64,000 nt of DNA from an uncultured Bacilli bacterium (GTDB lineage: Bacteria > Bacillota_I > Bacilli_A > RF39 > UBA660): the NCBI GenBank assembly GCA_910579455.1, contig CAJTUT010000001.1:124001-188000 (forward strand). Reading direction: 5' to 3'. Positions 25,932 to 35,578 of this stretch are shown here, piece after piece. The notes beneath the pieces are model-generated. The model was not told the origin of the DNA, searched no databases, and saw only the letters and a program-made list of their open reading frames with translations. How positions within the stretch are numbered: the stretch's first letter is position 1; each line of letters begins with the position of its first letter. The translations under genes were made by a program, and so were the position numbers.

Positions 25932-27486
25932 TGCATTAAAATTATCCTTAAGAATAGATTTTAATTATGCTGTTAATTCTTTCATTTATATGATTAAAAA
26001 AACACCTATTCTAAGAAATATAATAACTTCTAACTTATATGAAAAGGATGGATTTAAAACTTTTATTAGAATACTAGGAGTCATTTGTACAAGTATAAGA
26101 TTGCTGTTATTTAGAGGATTTTATTTTATAATCATTTATAATATATCTAGACTTATCCATCATAATACTTCTCAAACTTTTTTTCATATTTTCTTTATTT
26201 TCTCTATTATGGGAATGTTTATTAATACATCCATTCTCTCTACTAGTAGAAAAAAGAATATTTCAATTTTACTATTTAAGATGGATGCTAAAAAGTTTAT
26301 ATTAAGTCATTATTACTTTTCTTTGATTATAGATTTTATTTTAAATAATATATTTTTATTAATGATATTATCCATGCTAAAAGTTCCCATTTCTATTTCC
26401 ATTTTTTTAAGTTTATTTAGCCTATTGAGTAAAAATACAGGAGAGGCCCTTTCGGTTTGGTATTATCAAAAAAATAATCAAAAATTACTAACTGAAAAGA
26501 TTTACTTTTTGATTATTATATTAGGACTTTTAATTAGTCTATTACCAATAGTGGATATCATTTTTAGTTATCGTATAATTTTATTGTTTACCTTGATTTT
26601 TGGCATTACTGCTACTCCTAGTTTTATATATCTATTAAAGGTAAATAATTATAAAATGATTTATAAAAAAATAAATGCATTAAGCTTTCAAATGCAACAG
26701 ATAAACACGGAACAATCTGTTAGACAATTTATGGTGGATCTTAGAGATCAGGATAGAGAAATTAATCCTAAAAAACTAAAGGGAAAAAAAGGTTATGATT
26801 TATTCAATACGATTTTCTTTGAACGGCATAGGTATCTTTTGCTTAGAAGTTCAAAACTTTTTGCCATAGTATCAGCTACTCTAATTGTAATTACCATCAT
26901 AATTATTATAGAGTACCCGAAAGACCAACTTTTAATTTATAACTTTTTAAAAGAACATATTAGTTTTTTAATTCTTCTTATGTATTTTATAAATAGGGGA
27001 GAGATTGTTACTCAAGCAATGTTCTTTAATTGTGATCATGCCATGTTAACCTTTAATCTTTATAAAAATCCAAAGGTAATACTAGAGTTATTTAAAAGAA
27101 GGGTAAACACTTTGATTAAAATTAATCTAATTCCAGCAATAGTGATAGCGATCGGCTTTCCCCTTATTTTATCTTTGACTGGAAGAGTCGCAGTTCTAGA
27201 ATGTATCTGTATTTTTACACTGGTTATTTTTGTAAGTATTTTCTTTTCTGTTCATTATTTAGTAATATACTATCTGTTACAACCATATAGCAGGGAAATG
27301 AAAATAAAAAGTCCTACCTATTCACTTGTTAATGTAGCAACATACTTTTGTTGCTATATGTTAACAAAGATTCACTTTAATAGTATTTTATTTTGTATAA
27401 CTGTGATTTTCTTTACAATTTTATACGTTTTTATCTCTCTAAGATTGATCTATAAAAAATCACCAACTACTTTTAAGATAAAGTAG
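25924..27486 (+). CDS. ABC transporter permease, large polytopic protein
   Basis: 520 residues with roughly ten hydrophobic segments in two clusters (about residues 40-240 and 305-510) split by a charged cytoplasmic loop (MQQINTEQSVRQFMVDLRDQ). It overlaps the ATPase gene and must be its membrane partner. The size and the two-cluster layout resemble ABC-2-type exporter permeases of Firmicutes. No substrate clue is present. Confidence 0.8.
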   Translation: MINALKLSLRIDFNYAVNSFIYMIKKTPILRNIITSNLYEKDGFKTFIRILGVICTSIRLLLFRGFYFIIIYNISRLIHHNTSQTFFHIFFIFSIMGMFINTSILSTSRKKNISILLFKMDAKKFILSHYYFSLIIDFILNNIFLLMILSMLKVPISISIFLSLFSLLSKNTGEALSVWYYQKNNQKLLTEKIYFLIIILGLLISLLPIVDIIFSYRIILLFTLIFGITATPSFIYLLKVNNYKMIYKKINALSFQMQQINTEQSVRQFMVDLRDQDREINPKKLKGKKGYDLFNTIFFERHRYLLLRSSKLFAIVSATLIVITIIIIIEYPKDQLLIYNFLKEHISFLILLMYFINRGEIVTQAMFFNCDHAMLTFNLYKNPKVILELFKRRVNTLIKINLIPAIVIAIGFPLILSLTGRVAVLECICIFTLVIFVSIFFSVHYLVIYYLLQPYSREMKIKSPTYSLVNVATYFCCYMLTKIHFNSILFCITVIFFTILYVFISLRLIYKKSPTTFKIK

Positions 27487-27793
27487 TTAAATATAGGAAT
27501 ACCTTTTTCTAATTTTGCATATAATTTATTAGAAATATTATCAGAATAGATATATTTTTTAGATACATTTTTAGGAGTGATGCCATTTAATTTTTATCAA
27601 AAGTAGGATTTATTACATTTAAAGTAGTGTATGAACCTTGTCTAATTAGTAACTCATTGTACTGTTATATTCTTGCCAAATAGTTGTAAATATACAAAAT
27701 TCTTGTAAATTGACTAATCATATGAAGTGTGATAGTATATTTCTTGAATTACGTTAAGTTTGTATTAGAAATACAAAAATGAGGTGAATAATT
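27487..27793. other. Intergenic stretch with a promoter
   Basis: No supported gene lies in these 307 bases. The part nearest the permease reads on the minus strand as about 33 open codons without a start. The right half carries TTGTAAAT twice (near 27684 and 27704) and the promoter listed separately. Confidence 0.5.
27710..27738 (+). promoter_or_regulatory. Sigma-A promoter of the wall hydrolase gene
   Basis: TTGACT (27710-27715), 17 bases, TAGTAT (27733-27738), giving a leader of about 50 bases before the TTG start at 27794. Confidence 0.6.
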
Positions 27794-28486
27794 TTGATAA
27801 AAGCAAAGGCGATTAGTGCTACACTTTCTCTTTTGGGAATCATCATGATTATAATTGCGGTAGTACTACAAAGCGATGTTTCTAGTAAAACGAAAATTAT
27901 GAAGAATAAACAGGAGAAGGTTAATGTTGCAAATATGTCTTCATCAAATAGAGTAACAGAAACAAAGGTTGTTGAAGATCAAGTGGCTGTAGATACTACT
28001 GATGTAAAGGTTGAAGAAGTATCTATGGAGGAAGCTCCCCAGGCAGAATATATCCCACCACGTATAGAAGTATATGCTGGAATGACTATGGATGAACTTT
28101 CTGAAAAATTAGATAGAAGCCTAGGAACCGGCTATATTGCAGGAAAAGGTAGATTAATTGCTACAAAGGCTCTTGAATTAGGTGTGGACCCCTATGTTGC
28201 TACTGCTATTATGTTACATGAGACAGGATGCAAATATAATTGTAGTTCATTGGTGGTTAGATGTAACAATGTAGGTGGACAAAAGGGTGGACCTAGTTGT
28301 GGTGGCGGAAGCTACAAAGCCTATGCTACTATAGATGAAGGAATTGTTGGTCATATAGAAAATTTATATAATAATTATTATTCGAAAGGATATAATACAG
28401 TTGCCTTAATTGGTCCAAGGTATGCAGAAAGCAGTACTTGGCAATCAAAAATCAATTGGTATATAGAACAAATAGGAATTAGCTAG
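27794..28486 (+). CDS. Membrane-anchored glucosaminidase/lysozyme-like wall hydrolase
   Basis: 230 residues. One N-terminal membrane helix (8-26), an acidic spacer to about 95, then a lysozyme-like domain: GKGRLIATKALELGVDPYVA, AIMLHETGCKYNCS with the likely catalytic Glu, RCNNVGGQKG, and a WQSKINWYIEQI end. The pattern is that of FlgJ-type/beta-N-acetylglucosaminidase folds. The four cysteines in the domain could form disulfides. TTG 27794 is the start, with GAGGTGA six bases before. It probably cuts peptidoglycan glycan strands near the membrane. Confidence 0.78.
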   Translation: MIKAKAISATLSLLGIIMIIIAVVLQSDVSSKTKIMKNKQEKVNVANMSSSNRVTETKVVEDQVAVDTTDVKVEEVSMEEAPQAEYIPPRIEVYAGMTMDELSEKLDRSLGTGYIAGKGRLIATKALELGVDPYVATAIMLHETGCKYNCSSLVVRCNNVGGQKGGPSCGGGSYKAYATIDEGIVGHIENLYNNYYSKGYNTVALIGPRYAESSTWQSKINWYIEQIGIS

Positions 28487-28499
28487 GCTAGTTCTTTTT
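28477..28499 (+). terminator. Intrinsic terminator of the wall hydrolase gene
   Basis: AATTAGC (28477-28483), loop TAG, GCTAGTT (28487-28493), then CTTTTT. It overlaps the TAG stop. Confidence 0.7.
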
Positions 28500-28636
28500 G
28501 ATTTTTACAAGAAATGCACTAATTATGAAAATGAGGCATTAAGTAAATAATTTTTCTAGATCTATTGGTTTTAGGCAATAAAATTAGAAATGGAAATAAA
28601 TATTTCAGATTGAAAAGAATATAATGTAGTGTAAAC

Positions 28637-28665
28637 TTGATATTTTTAGAGAATTATGCTATAAT
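28637..28665 (+). promoter_or_regulatory. Sigma-A promoter of the large structured RNA
   Basis: TTGATA (28637-28642), 17 bases, TATAAT (28660-28665). A start near 28672 would coincide with the first base of the first hairpin of the RNA. Confidence 0.8.
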
Positions 28666-28670
28666 CTAGC

Positions 28671-29294
28671 TGTAATTGATGGCACACTATTCTAGTCAAT
28701 TACTTTATTACGAAGGTGGGACTAAAAGACCACTAAATAGCAAATCTGTGAAACCTTTGGTGTTTGCTTCTTACGCCCAGTTTGGGGTGGATGCTGAGGG
28801 GTATTGATTATTGGGCGCTCGTAATGGCATACGATAAACGACCCAATATATCGTGGAGACCTATTCTTGTGGTAAGCCTATACGTGTAAACTGATGGACT
28901 TATTACGACTTAGGATTAAACCCATATGTGGCGAAAGTTATGTATGGTGTAGCTTGTCTTGAGTGGAGAATTTGGGATAAATGATCGTATCTATTCATTG
29001 TGGCCAGATGATTAGAATATGCGTTTTGAAATTATCTCTGCAAAAGAGAACTAGTAATAAAGTGTGGTGGGGAAATCTCCTAGAGTGTTTGATATAGGAT
29101 TGCAGTGGGTACTAAGTGGCAATCAAGTCATATGAATCGGTAACGACATATTAATTTCTTTAAAGGGGAACCGCAAATTTGGTAACGGATTTGTAGAAAT
29201 TAGGGAAATCCTACTTGACCTAAGGCTCAAAGTTTACTATATTCAATCGCCATTCATTTAGAAATTAGGACAGTATGAAAATACTGCCTTTTTT
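28671..29294 (+). ncRNA. ole: OLE RNA (ornate, large, extremophilic RNA)
   Basis: About 620 bases without an open reading frame, richer in G than its surroundings, with a strong promoter before it and a hairpin plus six T at its end (29268-29294). Stems are visible throughout: 28672-28679 with 28696-28703, 28774-28779 with 28812-28817, an ACGATA/TATCGT pair near 28830-28855, a GATTGC/GCAATC pair near 29100-29130. Length matches OLE RNA, and the next gene encodes an OapA-like membrane protein, the known OLE partner. OLE RNPs assemble at the membrane and affect tolerance to alcohol, cold and magnesium stress. In Bacillus relatives OLE lies among isoprenoid genes; here that context is lost. Identification rests on size, structure and OapA, not on a covariance search. 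Confidence 0.8.
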
Positions 29295-29352
29295 GTTATA
29301 ATAAAATTAATAGAGAATTTATAATAAATATAAAAGGAGTAAACAAAAAGAA

Positions 29353-29943
29353 ATGAAGAAAAATAGTGAATTAGAAAACTTAAAGATTCAAACAAGAAGG
29401 AAAGAAAAAATAAAAAAAGAATTAGTAGATAAAAAATGGATATTCAAAATCATTATAATCACATTCACCCTGTCACTTGGCCTGTCTTTTTTATCAGAGT
29501 CTACTGTTCCTAAATTGAATTTAATAGGAGGAATTTTTATTGCACTAATTTTTGTTATATTAGGAATTGCGTTTGATATTATAGGAGTTAGTGTAACAAC
29601 AGCTTCATCAAAGGTATTTCACTCTATGAACTCTAGAAAGGTAAAGGGTGCAAATATAGCAGTTAATTTTAAGAGGAATAGTGAAAAGGTATCCAGTTTC
29701 TGTTGTGATGTAGTCGGGGATATCTGTGGGGTTATTTCTGGATCCACTTCTGTGATAATTGCTGGATCCCTATCTAAAAAATTAGGAATTGATTTATTTT
29801 TAATGACTTTATTAGTAACAGCTGCTGTAGCATCTTTAACGATAGGAGGAAAAGCAATTGGAAAAAGTTTTGCCATTAATAAATGTGATATTATTTTATA
29901 TGAATTTTCTAAATTAATTACTTTTTTTTATCGATGTAAGTAA
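29353..29943 (+). CDS. oapA: OapA-like OLE RNA-associated membrane protein
   Basis: 196 residues. A basic N-terminus (1-30, many Lys/Arg) precedes membrane segments at about 30-47, 57-80, and 125-165. The central loop NSRKVKGANIAVNFKRNSEKV is strongly basic, suited to RNA contact. It is followed by CCDVVGDICGVISG, which includes the DxxxD motif (Asp119, Asp123) reported for OapA. This gene begins 59 bases after the terminator of the OLE RNA. AGGAG lies 13 bases before ATG 29353, a longer gap than usual. OapA binds OLE RNA and anchors it to the membrane; that activity here is inferred from family and context. Confidence 0.78.
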   Translation: MKKNSELENLKIQTRRKEKIKKELVDKKWIFKIIIITFTLSLGLSFLSESTVPKLNLIGGIFIALIFVILGIAFDIIGVSVTTASSKVFHSMNSRKVKGANIAVNFKRNSEKVSSFCCDVVGDICGVISGSTSVIIAGSLSKKLGIDLFLMTLLVTAAVASLTIGGKAIGKSFAINKCDIILYEFSKLITFFYRCK

Positions 29944-30124
29944 TAATTTTTTAGGAAGTATTAAAATCATAGTCAATCAGTTGATTGAAATATGATAATT
30001 ATATAAATAAATTATGGTTCTCAAGTTTATTATAACTCAGGTCTTTTCATTTTTTTACTCAAATAATTTTACATTTGTATTTTTTTATAATATAATATAG
30101 AGACTTTTATGGGGGGGAGAAAAC

Positions 30125-31462
30125 ATGGTATTTTATGAGAATGGTAGGAAAATTAGATATAATCCCTATAATATGAAAAGAGGCGAAAACAAAGGATCAG
30201 GACAAGAGGTTGATGTATATAAAGAAAAAGATGAAGTCGTGAAGTTTTATAAACCTTATTGTGGAAAAATCAGAATGAGTAAAGAAACTTGTGAATACTT
30301 TCAAAAAATACATACAAAAAGGATCTTATTGCCTAAAAAAGTACTATTAGATAAAAAACGTCAAATAAGAGGGTATAAAATGCCTTATATAGAAAACCTA
30401 GGTGCAAATAGTCTGTATTTATTAAATAGAGACGAATTAAAAAATGAGATGAATTTGATCCATGAGGATATTGTTTGCTTAAGCGATTATCACGTATTAA
30501 TTGAGGATTTAAGTATGGAAAATTCAGTATATCATAATGGGATTTATTTTGTAGATCCAGGAAGTTACCAAAAATGCGAGACTATTCCCACCTCAGTTGT
30601 ATATGGTATGAACATGGATTTAGTAAATGAGTATCTTCTAAGTAAGGTTTTTAGAAGATGCTGTATCAGTGTACAAAAAGATTATCATAAAATTAATGCA
30701 GTAATGGATTTAATTGAAAGAGAAATAGAGGTCCAAAATCTAACTCCCCTTACTTATTTAATGGAAAAAATGGAGTCTAAAAATTTATTAGAATATATAG
30801 AAGATAAATTTCGTTCTGTCAAAAGTATAGGAATTAATAGGAAAAAAATTTATCTAGTTTCAGATTGTTCAGACTCTGAGGTAGAAGTTTACAACTATAA
30901 GGACCAAGAAGTATTTAAACAAATTTTTTTATATAAGGTACCTTCCCTAAAGTTAAGTAAACATCAAATGGACATGATAAAGGGAATTCCTACTCAAAGA
31001 ATTTTAACACCTACAGATGATATTAGAATACCTAGAGATTATTATGAAGGTTTTATTACTATTAGGAAAACAGATCATGAAGATGAGTTGAGGAATTTGT
31101 CTGGAGAAAAACTAAGTTTAGAATTTGATTATTTAATCAGGGATATGGAGATTTTGGCCCAACATAGTGTTTTTATGGGTAATTTTACAAGACAAAATAT
31201 TGTCTATGATAAAGGAATTTTTATTAATAATATAGAGAATTTTGAATTTTGTAGGAACAGTGAAGAAGCCATTGAGAGAAATAGGATTTCTTTCAATCAA
31301 TTTTTAGAATCTTTGATCGAAGAAGGATTCTCTTGTCAGAAAATACAAGAAATCATAGATGAAATCACAGAATCGTCTCTTGATTGTGTTAATGAAAGTA
31401 CTTATTCTGAGCTATACAAGGATACATCATTGGATTATGCTAAAAAATTGACAATAAAGTAA
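30125..31462 (+). CDS. Unknown protein with two protein-kinase-like halves
   Basis: 445 residues, no membrane segment. The first half reads like a reduced kinase/phosphotransferase fold: GQEVDVYKEKDEVVKFY (ATP-lysine-like strand), then IEDLSMENSVYHNGIYFVDP resembling a catalytic HxDxxxxN loop followed by DPG in place of DFG. The second half repeats the layout: DILKA-like strands, then HSVFMGNFTRQNIVYDKGIF with the metal Asp lost. A GGGGGGAG site precedes ATG 30125. So one half may be active and the other degenerate. The family is not one I can name. Confidence 0.6.
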   Translation: MVFYENGRKIRYNPYNMKRGENKGSGQEVDVYKEKDEVVKFYKPYCGKIRMSKETCEYFQKIHTKRILLPKKVLLDKKRQIRGYKMPYIENLGANSLYLLNRDELKNEMNLIHEDIVCLSDYHVLIEDLSMENSVYHNGIYFVDPGSYQKCETIPTSVVYGMNMDLVNEYLLSKVFRRCCISVQKDYHKINAVMDLIEREIEVQNLTPLTYLMEKMESKNLLEYIEDKFRSVKSIGINRKKIYLVSDCSDSEVEVYNYKDQEVFKQIFLYKVPSLKLSKHQMDMIKGIPTQRILTPTDDIRIPRDYYEGFITIRKTDHEDELRNLSGEKLSLEFDYLIRDMEILAQHSVFMGNFTRQNIVYDKGIFINNIENFEFCRNSEEAIERNRISFNQFLESLIEEGFSCQKIQEIIDEITESSLDCVNESTYSELYKDTSLDYAKKLTIK

Positions 31463-31616
31463 AAGCATAAGAAAAAATAGACAATAATTTAGATTAAATT
31501 AACTATAAGGAATTAGAATAGTTTGGTCTGGTATGCAGAGAATTATTAATAGTAAAGTAAATTGAATTTATTTTTAAAAAAATCTATGGTATAGTATAGA
31601 TAGGAGTGTGAGATTA

Positions 31617-32792
31617 ATGTTTACATTAGAAGAAATATTATCTATCGGTAATAAGTATAGCTTGGAGCTTGATAAAGATAATAACAAATTTTATGTTAAT
31701 ATCAAAAATCCAAAGGATTCTAAGGAACTAACCAAGGCGGAGATATCCTATATAAAATCTTGCTTATTTTTGCGTCATAATTTGTTACATATTATGCTGA
31801 TATTTGGAAGTGAGCTATCAGATGAGGAGTTTTTAAAAAAACTACAAACTGATTTTATAGAAATGTTATTCAGTAGTAGTAAACTTAAATTAAATACAAC
31901 ATCACCTGCAATAACACCTACTCAGATGTTGTGGAACAATGTGTTTTTAGAAAGTATCTATGGAGGTATGGACTATCTTTTCAATATTCTCAAGAAAAAT
32001 GGGAAAATGGTACAAATGTTGTCACACTCCTTTGCAGATACGAAAGATATGAATAGGAGCGAGGTTATACAATACGAACTAACAGATTATAAGGAAGATA
32101 TCTCCTTTCAATACATTACTGATGTATCTCTACTATCTCGCCAAATGGAGAATATGATTACTATTACTATAGAACAAAAAAAGAGAAGAAGAGAATATGT
32201 TAATAAAATGATGGAATTATATAGAAAATGTGAAAGTAAGGAAGATTATAAACAACGAATAGAAAAAGAACAGAGTGATATGAAATGGATTTTTAATACA
32301 GTCGATAAGGATGGACATTTTTTAGTAATAGCCGATACAGCCTTTGTTAGGGTGATGGATTTATTGTTTGCGGCAAAAAAATTATCTATACCTGGGCAAA
32401 GAGATTATTTAGAAGAGTTTATAGACAAACCAGAAATAAATAATTTCCTGTTGCGTATGCAACGTTATTATGCGTTAGATGAAATGTATAAAGCGATTCA
32501 AAAAAAGAACGGACAAGATTTACACAAACCTACGCATTGGGAAGTTACGAGAAAAACATCAGAGGAATTTTTGAACGAATCTCCTAATGCATATAAAATG
32601 GCGGAAGACTTATTATCTACAGGAAAAACCTTTAAGATAAAGAAGGGAAATAATGGTGTGTTAAAAAAGGCTGGAGCTAGATTATTAGAACTTATTGTGG
32701 AGACACAGGGATTTGATGTTACTTGTTTAGCAGAGAGTTTCTTACAGGTAGACCATGATGACGATAAGAGTACAAAAAATAGAAGGAAGTAA
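31617..32792 (+). CDS. Unknown helical protein
   Basis: 391 residues from ATG 31617 (AGGAG ten bases before; the GTG at 31608 is too close to that site). Almost entirely helical and charged, without membrane segments. A conserved-looking DMKWIFNTVDKDGHF patch lies near residue 225. The C-terminus has GNNGVLKKAGARLLELIVET. It stands alone, with 150- and 220-base spacers on each side. Not recognised. Confidence 0.65.
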   Translation: MFTLEEILSIGNKYSLELDKDNNKFYVNIKNPKDSKELTKAEISYIKSCLFLRHNLLHIMLIFGSELSDEEFLKKLQTDFIEMLFSSSKLKLNTTSPAITPTQMLWNNVFLESIYGGMDYLFNILKKNGKMVQMLSHSFADTKDMNRSEVIQYELTDYKEDISFQYITDVSLLSRQMENMITITIEQKKRRREYVNKMMELYRKCESKEDYKQRIEKEQSDMKWIFNTVDKDGHFLVIADTAFVRVMDLLFAAKKLSIPGQRDYLEEFIDKPEINNFLLRMQRYYALDEMYKAIQKKNGQDLHKPTHWEVTRKTSEEFLNESPNAYKMAEDLLSTGKTFKIKKGNNGVLKKAGARLLELIVETQGFDVTCLAESFLQVDHDDDKSTKNRRK

Positions 32793-33012
32793 AAGTATAG
32801 GTTAAATAAGTGTCCATCATATTATTTTATATTTGTTGCTTATTTCCAGTCAAATATTCTAGGAGTAGTCTACATAAGAATTTTTTTAAATCTTGGAAAA
32901 TGATCAACAGAACACTTTATAAAAGAACAGATATTTTTTCCTACTGACAGAAAGAAAAACTTGTGTTTTTTTCTTTTTTTTGTTAAAATTTTAATAGTTT
33001 TGAGGTGAATAT

Positions 33013-34602
33013 ATGTTACAGGTAAATAACGTAAGTTTAAAATTTGGAAAAAGAACCTTATTTGAAGATGTGAATTTAAAGTTTACAAATGGGAATTGCT
33101 ATGGATTAATTGGTGCAAATGGAAGTGGAAAGTCTACATTTTTAAAAATATTATCAGGTGAGATTGATACTACAACAGGGGATGTTTCTATGACGAAAGG
33201 CGAAAGACTTTCTATATTAAAACAGGACCATTACCAGTATGATGATATGAGAGTTCTTGATGTTGTTATTATGGGCAATGAGAAACTCTATAAGATTATA
33301 GAAGAGAAAAATGAGTTATACTCTCATACTGATTTTAGTGATGAAGACGGAATGAGGCTTGCTAACTTGGAAGCAGAATTTATGGACCTAGATGGTTGGA
33401 ATGCAGAATCAGACGCCGCAACTCTTTTAAATAATTTGGGGGTAGGACAGGATCTTCATGATGTTTTAATGAAAGAAATCCCTGTAAAAGACCGTGTAAA
33501 AGTTTTACTTGCAGGGGCTCTTTTCGGAAATCCAGATATCCTACTTTTGGACGAGCCTACGAACAGTTTAGATATTAAGGCTATCAAATGGTTAGAAGAG
33601 TTTTTAATCAACTTTGATAATACAGTGATTGTGGTAAGCCATGATAGACACTTTTTGAATAACGTTTGTACCCATATTGCTGATATTGATTATGGAAAAA
33701 TTAAACTTTATGTTGGAAATTATGACTTTTGGTACGAATCATCTGAACTTTTACAAAAACAAATGAAAGATTCCAATAAGAAGAAAGAAGAAAAGATAAA
33801 AGAATTACAATCCTTCATTGCAAGATTTTCGGCAAATGCATCGAAGTCTCGACAGGCAACTTCTCGTAAGAAGATGTTAGAAAAAATTGAATTAGATGAG
33901 ATCGTCCCTTCTTCCCGTAAATACCCTTTTATTGATTTTAAAATTGAAAAACCAGCAGGTAAAGAGATCTTAAAAGTAACCTCACTTACGAAAGAAGTAG
34001 ATGGAAAAAAGATTTTAAATAAGGTTTCTTTTACCATTTTAAAAGGAGATAAAGTATCTATTATCGCAGAGGATGATTTTGTAAAAACCGCCCTTTTCAA
34101 CATATTATGTGGAAAGGATAAAGACTATAAAGGAATGATTGAATGGGGAAAAACAATACAATATGGGTATTTACCTCAGGATAATAATGAATATTTTAAG
34201 ACTGATAAAAATATCATGGAATGGATTGGTTCTTTTTATGATATTAAGGATGAAACACTTCTTAGAGGATTTTTAGGTAGAATGTTATTTTCGGGAGAAG
34301 ATGTTTTTAAGAAAGTAGATGTTTTATCTGGAGGTGAGAGAAGTAGATGCATGTTATCTAAAATGATGTTAGAATCTCCTAATTTCTTAGTATTAGATGA
34401 ACCTACCAATCATCTAGATTTGGAAAGTATTACCTCTCTTAATAAGGGAATGGAAAGATTTGATGGAGAATTAATATTCACAAGTAGGGATTATGAATTA
34501 AATTCTACGGTTGCCAATAGAGTGATTGATATTCAATGTGATGGTTCGATTATTGATAGAAAAAAGACTTATGAAGAGTATATAGAGACTAAAAATTCAT
34601 AA
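33013..34602 (+). CDS. ABC-F family ATPase
   Basis: 529 residues with two ABC cassettes and no membrane segments, the layout of ribosome-acting ABC-F proteins. Cassette 1: GLIGANGSGKSTFLKI, LLLDEPTNSLD. The linker (about 240-300) is helical and basic (SSELLQKQMKDSNKKKEEK). Cassette 2 has a degenerate Walker A (ISIIAEDDFVKTALFNIL instead of GxxGxGKS) but a good signature LSGGERSRCML and VLDEPTNHLD. The second P-loop loss is a known feature of the YbiT-like subgroup. ABC-F factors adjust the peptidyl-transferase centre or protect against antibiotics. GAGGTGA precedes ATG 33013. Confidence 0.88.
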   Translation: MLQVNNVSLKFGKRTLFEDVNLKFTNGNCYGLIGANGSGKSTFLKILSGEIDTTTGDVSMTKGERLSILKQDHYQYDDMRVLDVVIMGNEKLYKIIEEKNELYSHTDFSDEDGMRLANLEAEFMDLDGWNAESDAATLLNNLGVGQDLHDVLMKEIPVKDRVKVLLAGALFGNPDILLLDEPTNSLDIKAIKWLEEFLINFDNTVIVVSHDRHFLNNVCTHIADIDYGKIKLYVGNYDFWYESSELLQKQMKDSNKKKEEKIKELQSFIARFSANASKSRQATSRKKMLEKIELDEIVPSSRKYPFIDFKIEKPAGKEILKVTSLTKEVDGKKILNKVSFTILKGDKVSIIAEDDFVKTALFNILCGKDKDYKGMIEWGKTIQYGYLPQDNNEYFKTDKNIMEWIGSFYDIKDETLLRGFLGRMLFSGEDVFKKVDVLSGGERSRCMLSKMMLESPNFLVLDEPTNHLDLESITSLNKGMERFDGELIFTSRDYELNSTVANRVIDIQCDGSIIDRKKTYEEYIETKNS

Positions 34603-34604
34603 TA

Positions 34605-34643
34605 AAAAAACGGGTAAAATATGATATATTTTATCCGTTTTTT
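34605..34643. terminator. Bidirectional terminator
   Basis: An 18-bp stem with one G-T pair (34605-34622 with 34626-34643), loop GAT, A run on the left and T run on the right. It ends the ABC-F gene rightwards and the activase operon leftwards; the activase stop codon lies in its right arm. Confidence 0.85.
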
Positions 34644-35578
34644 ATAGCCCCACGTTCACAACGATTTCCCCAAGAATCTATAACCTCTTGTTCCTTTTCT
34701 ACGAAGATAACCTCACAGTTGTTAGGACATCCACTACAAAATTTACTGCTTGTGTGATAATTATAATCGGCTATATCAAAATGAAAGTCCACCTCAGGCA
34801 TCCTTTGAGATAAAATGGCAACTCCAATCGCCCCCATTAAGTGCCCATTTTGATCAGTAATAATATTAGAATCTAGTATTTTTTCAAATGACTTTACAAC
34901 TCCAATATTTTTACTAACACCTCCTTGAAAAATAATTGGTTCTATGATTTTTTTACCTTTGGCAACATTATTTAAATAATTTAGAGCAACACTTTTACAA
35001 AGACCTGCAATAATATCTTTTTTCTCATATCCCATTTGTGCCTTATGAACTAAGTCACTTTCTGCAAAAACGGTACACCTAGCCGCAATAGGAGTGGGAT
35101 TCTTACTAGTAAGGGCAATACGACCAAAATCTTCTACTTGAATCCCTAGACGTTTGGCTTGACTAGATAAGAAAGATCCTGTTCCAGCTGCACATAAGGT
35201 GTTCATTGCATAATCTACTACAATATTTTTATCAATTAAAATAATCTTAGAGTCTTGTCCACCAATTTCTAATATGGTTCTTACATCAGGGTGAAATGCT
35301 AATGTTCCTACTGCATGAGCAGTAATTTCATTTTTAACAATACTTGCGTTTAAAATAGAACCGATCAATCGCCTTGCAGATCCGGTTGTTCCAACTCCAA
35401 CAATTTTCAAATCTTTAGGAGAATTTTTTTTGAACTCCATCATGATTTTTTTAACTGCTTCAATGGGGTTTCCTTCTGTCCAAATATATTGACTCAAAAG
35501 GATTTTATTGTTTTCATCTATTACAACAGCTTTGGTAGAAATCGACCCAATATCTACGCCTAAATACCCTTTTTTCAT
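34631..35578 (-). CDS. BadF/BcrA-type activase (2-hydroxyacyl-CoA dehydratase activase family)
   Basis: 315 residues of the ASKHA ATPase fold: GVDIGSISTKAVVID (phosphate loop 1), VGTTGSARRL, EIGGQDSKIILID, the Fe-S cysteine motif NTLCAAGTGSFLSSQ, and RCTVFAESDLVHKAQ with a second cluster cysteine. A C-terminal extension has CSGCPNNCEV, seen in larger activase-related proteins rather than HgdC itself. These ATPases inject an electron into a dehydratase. Its start overlaps the stop of the upstream gene by four bases. It is the last gene of a three-gene leftward operon. Confidence 0.85.
   Translation of the reverse strand: MKKGYLGVDIGSISTKAVVIDENNKILLSQYIWTEGNPIEAVKKIMMEFKKNSPKDLKIVGVGTTGSARRLIGSILNASIVKNEITAHAVGTLAFHPDVRTILEIGGQDSKIILIDKNIVVDYAMNTLCAAGTGSFLSSQAKRLGIQVEDFGRIALTSKNPTPIAARCTVFAESDLVHKAQMGYEKKDIIAGLCKSVALNYLNNVAKGKKIIEPIIFQGGVSKNIGVVKSFEKILDSNIITDQNGHLMGAIGVAILSQRMPEVDFHFDIADYNYHTSSKFCSGCPNNCEVIFVEKEQEVIDSWGNRCERGAIKNG

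Noticed and set aside
27487..27590. Minus-strand open stretch of about 33 codons
   Set aside because: No start codon, no ribosome site, and it merges into the end of the ABC permease gene. Not enough for a gene or a named pseudogene.
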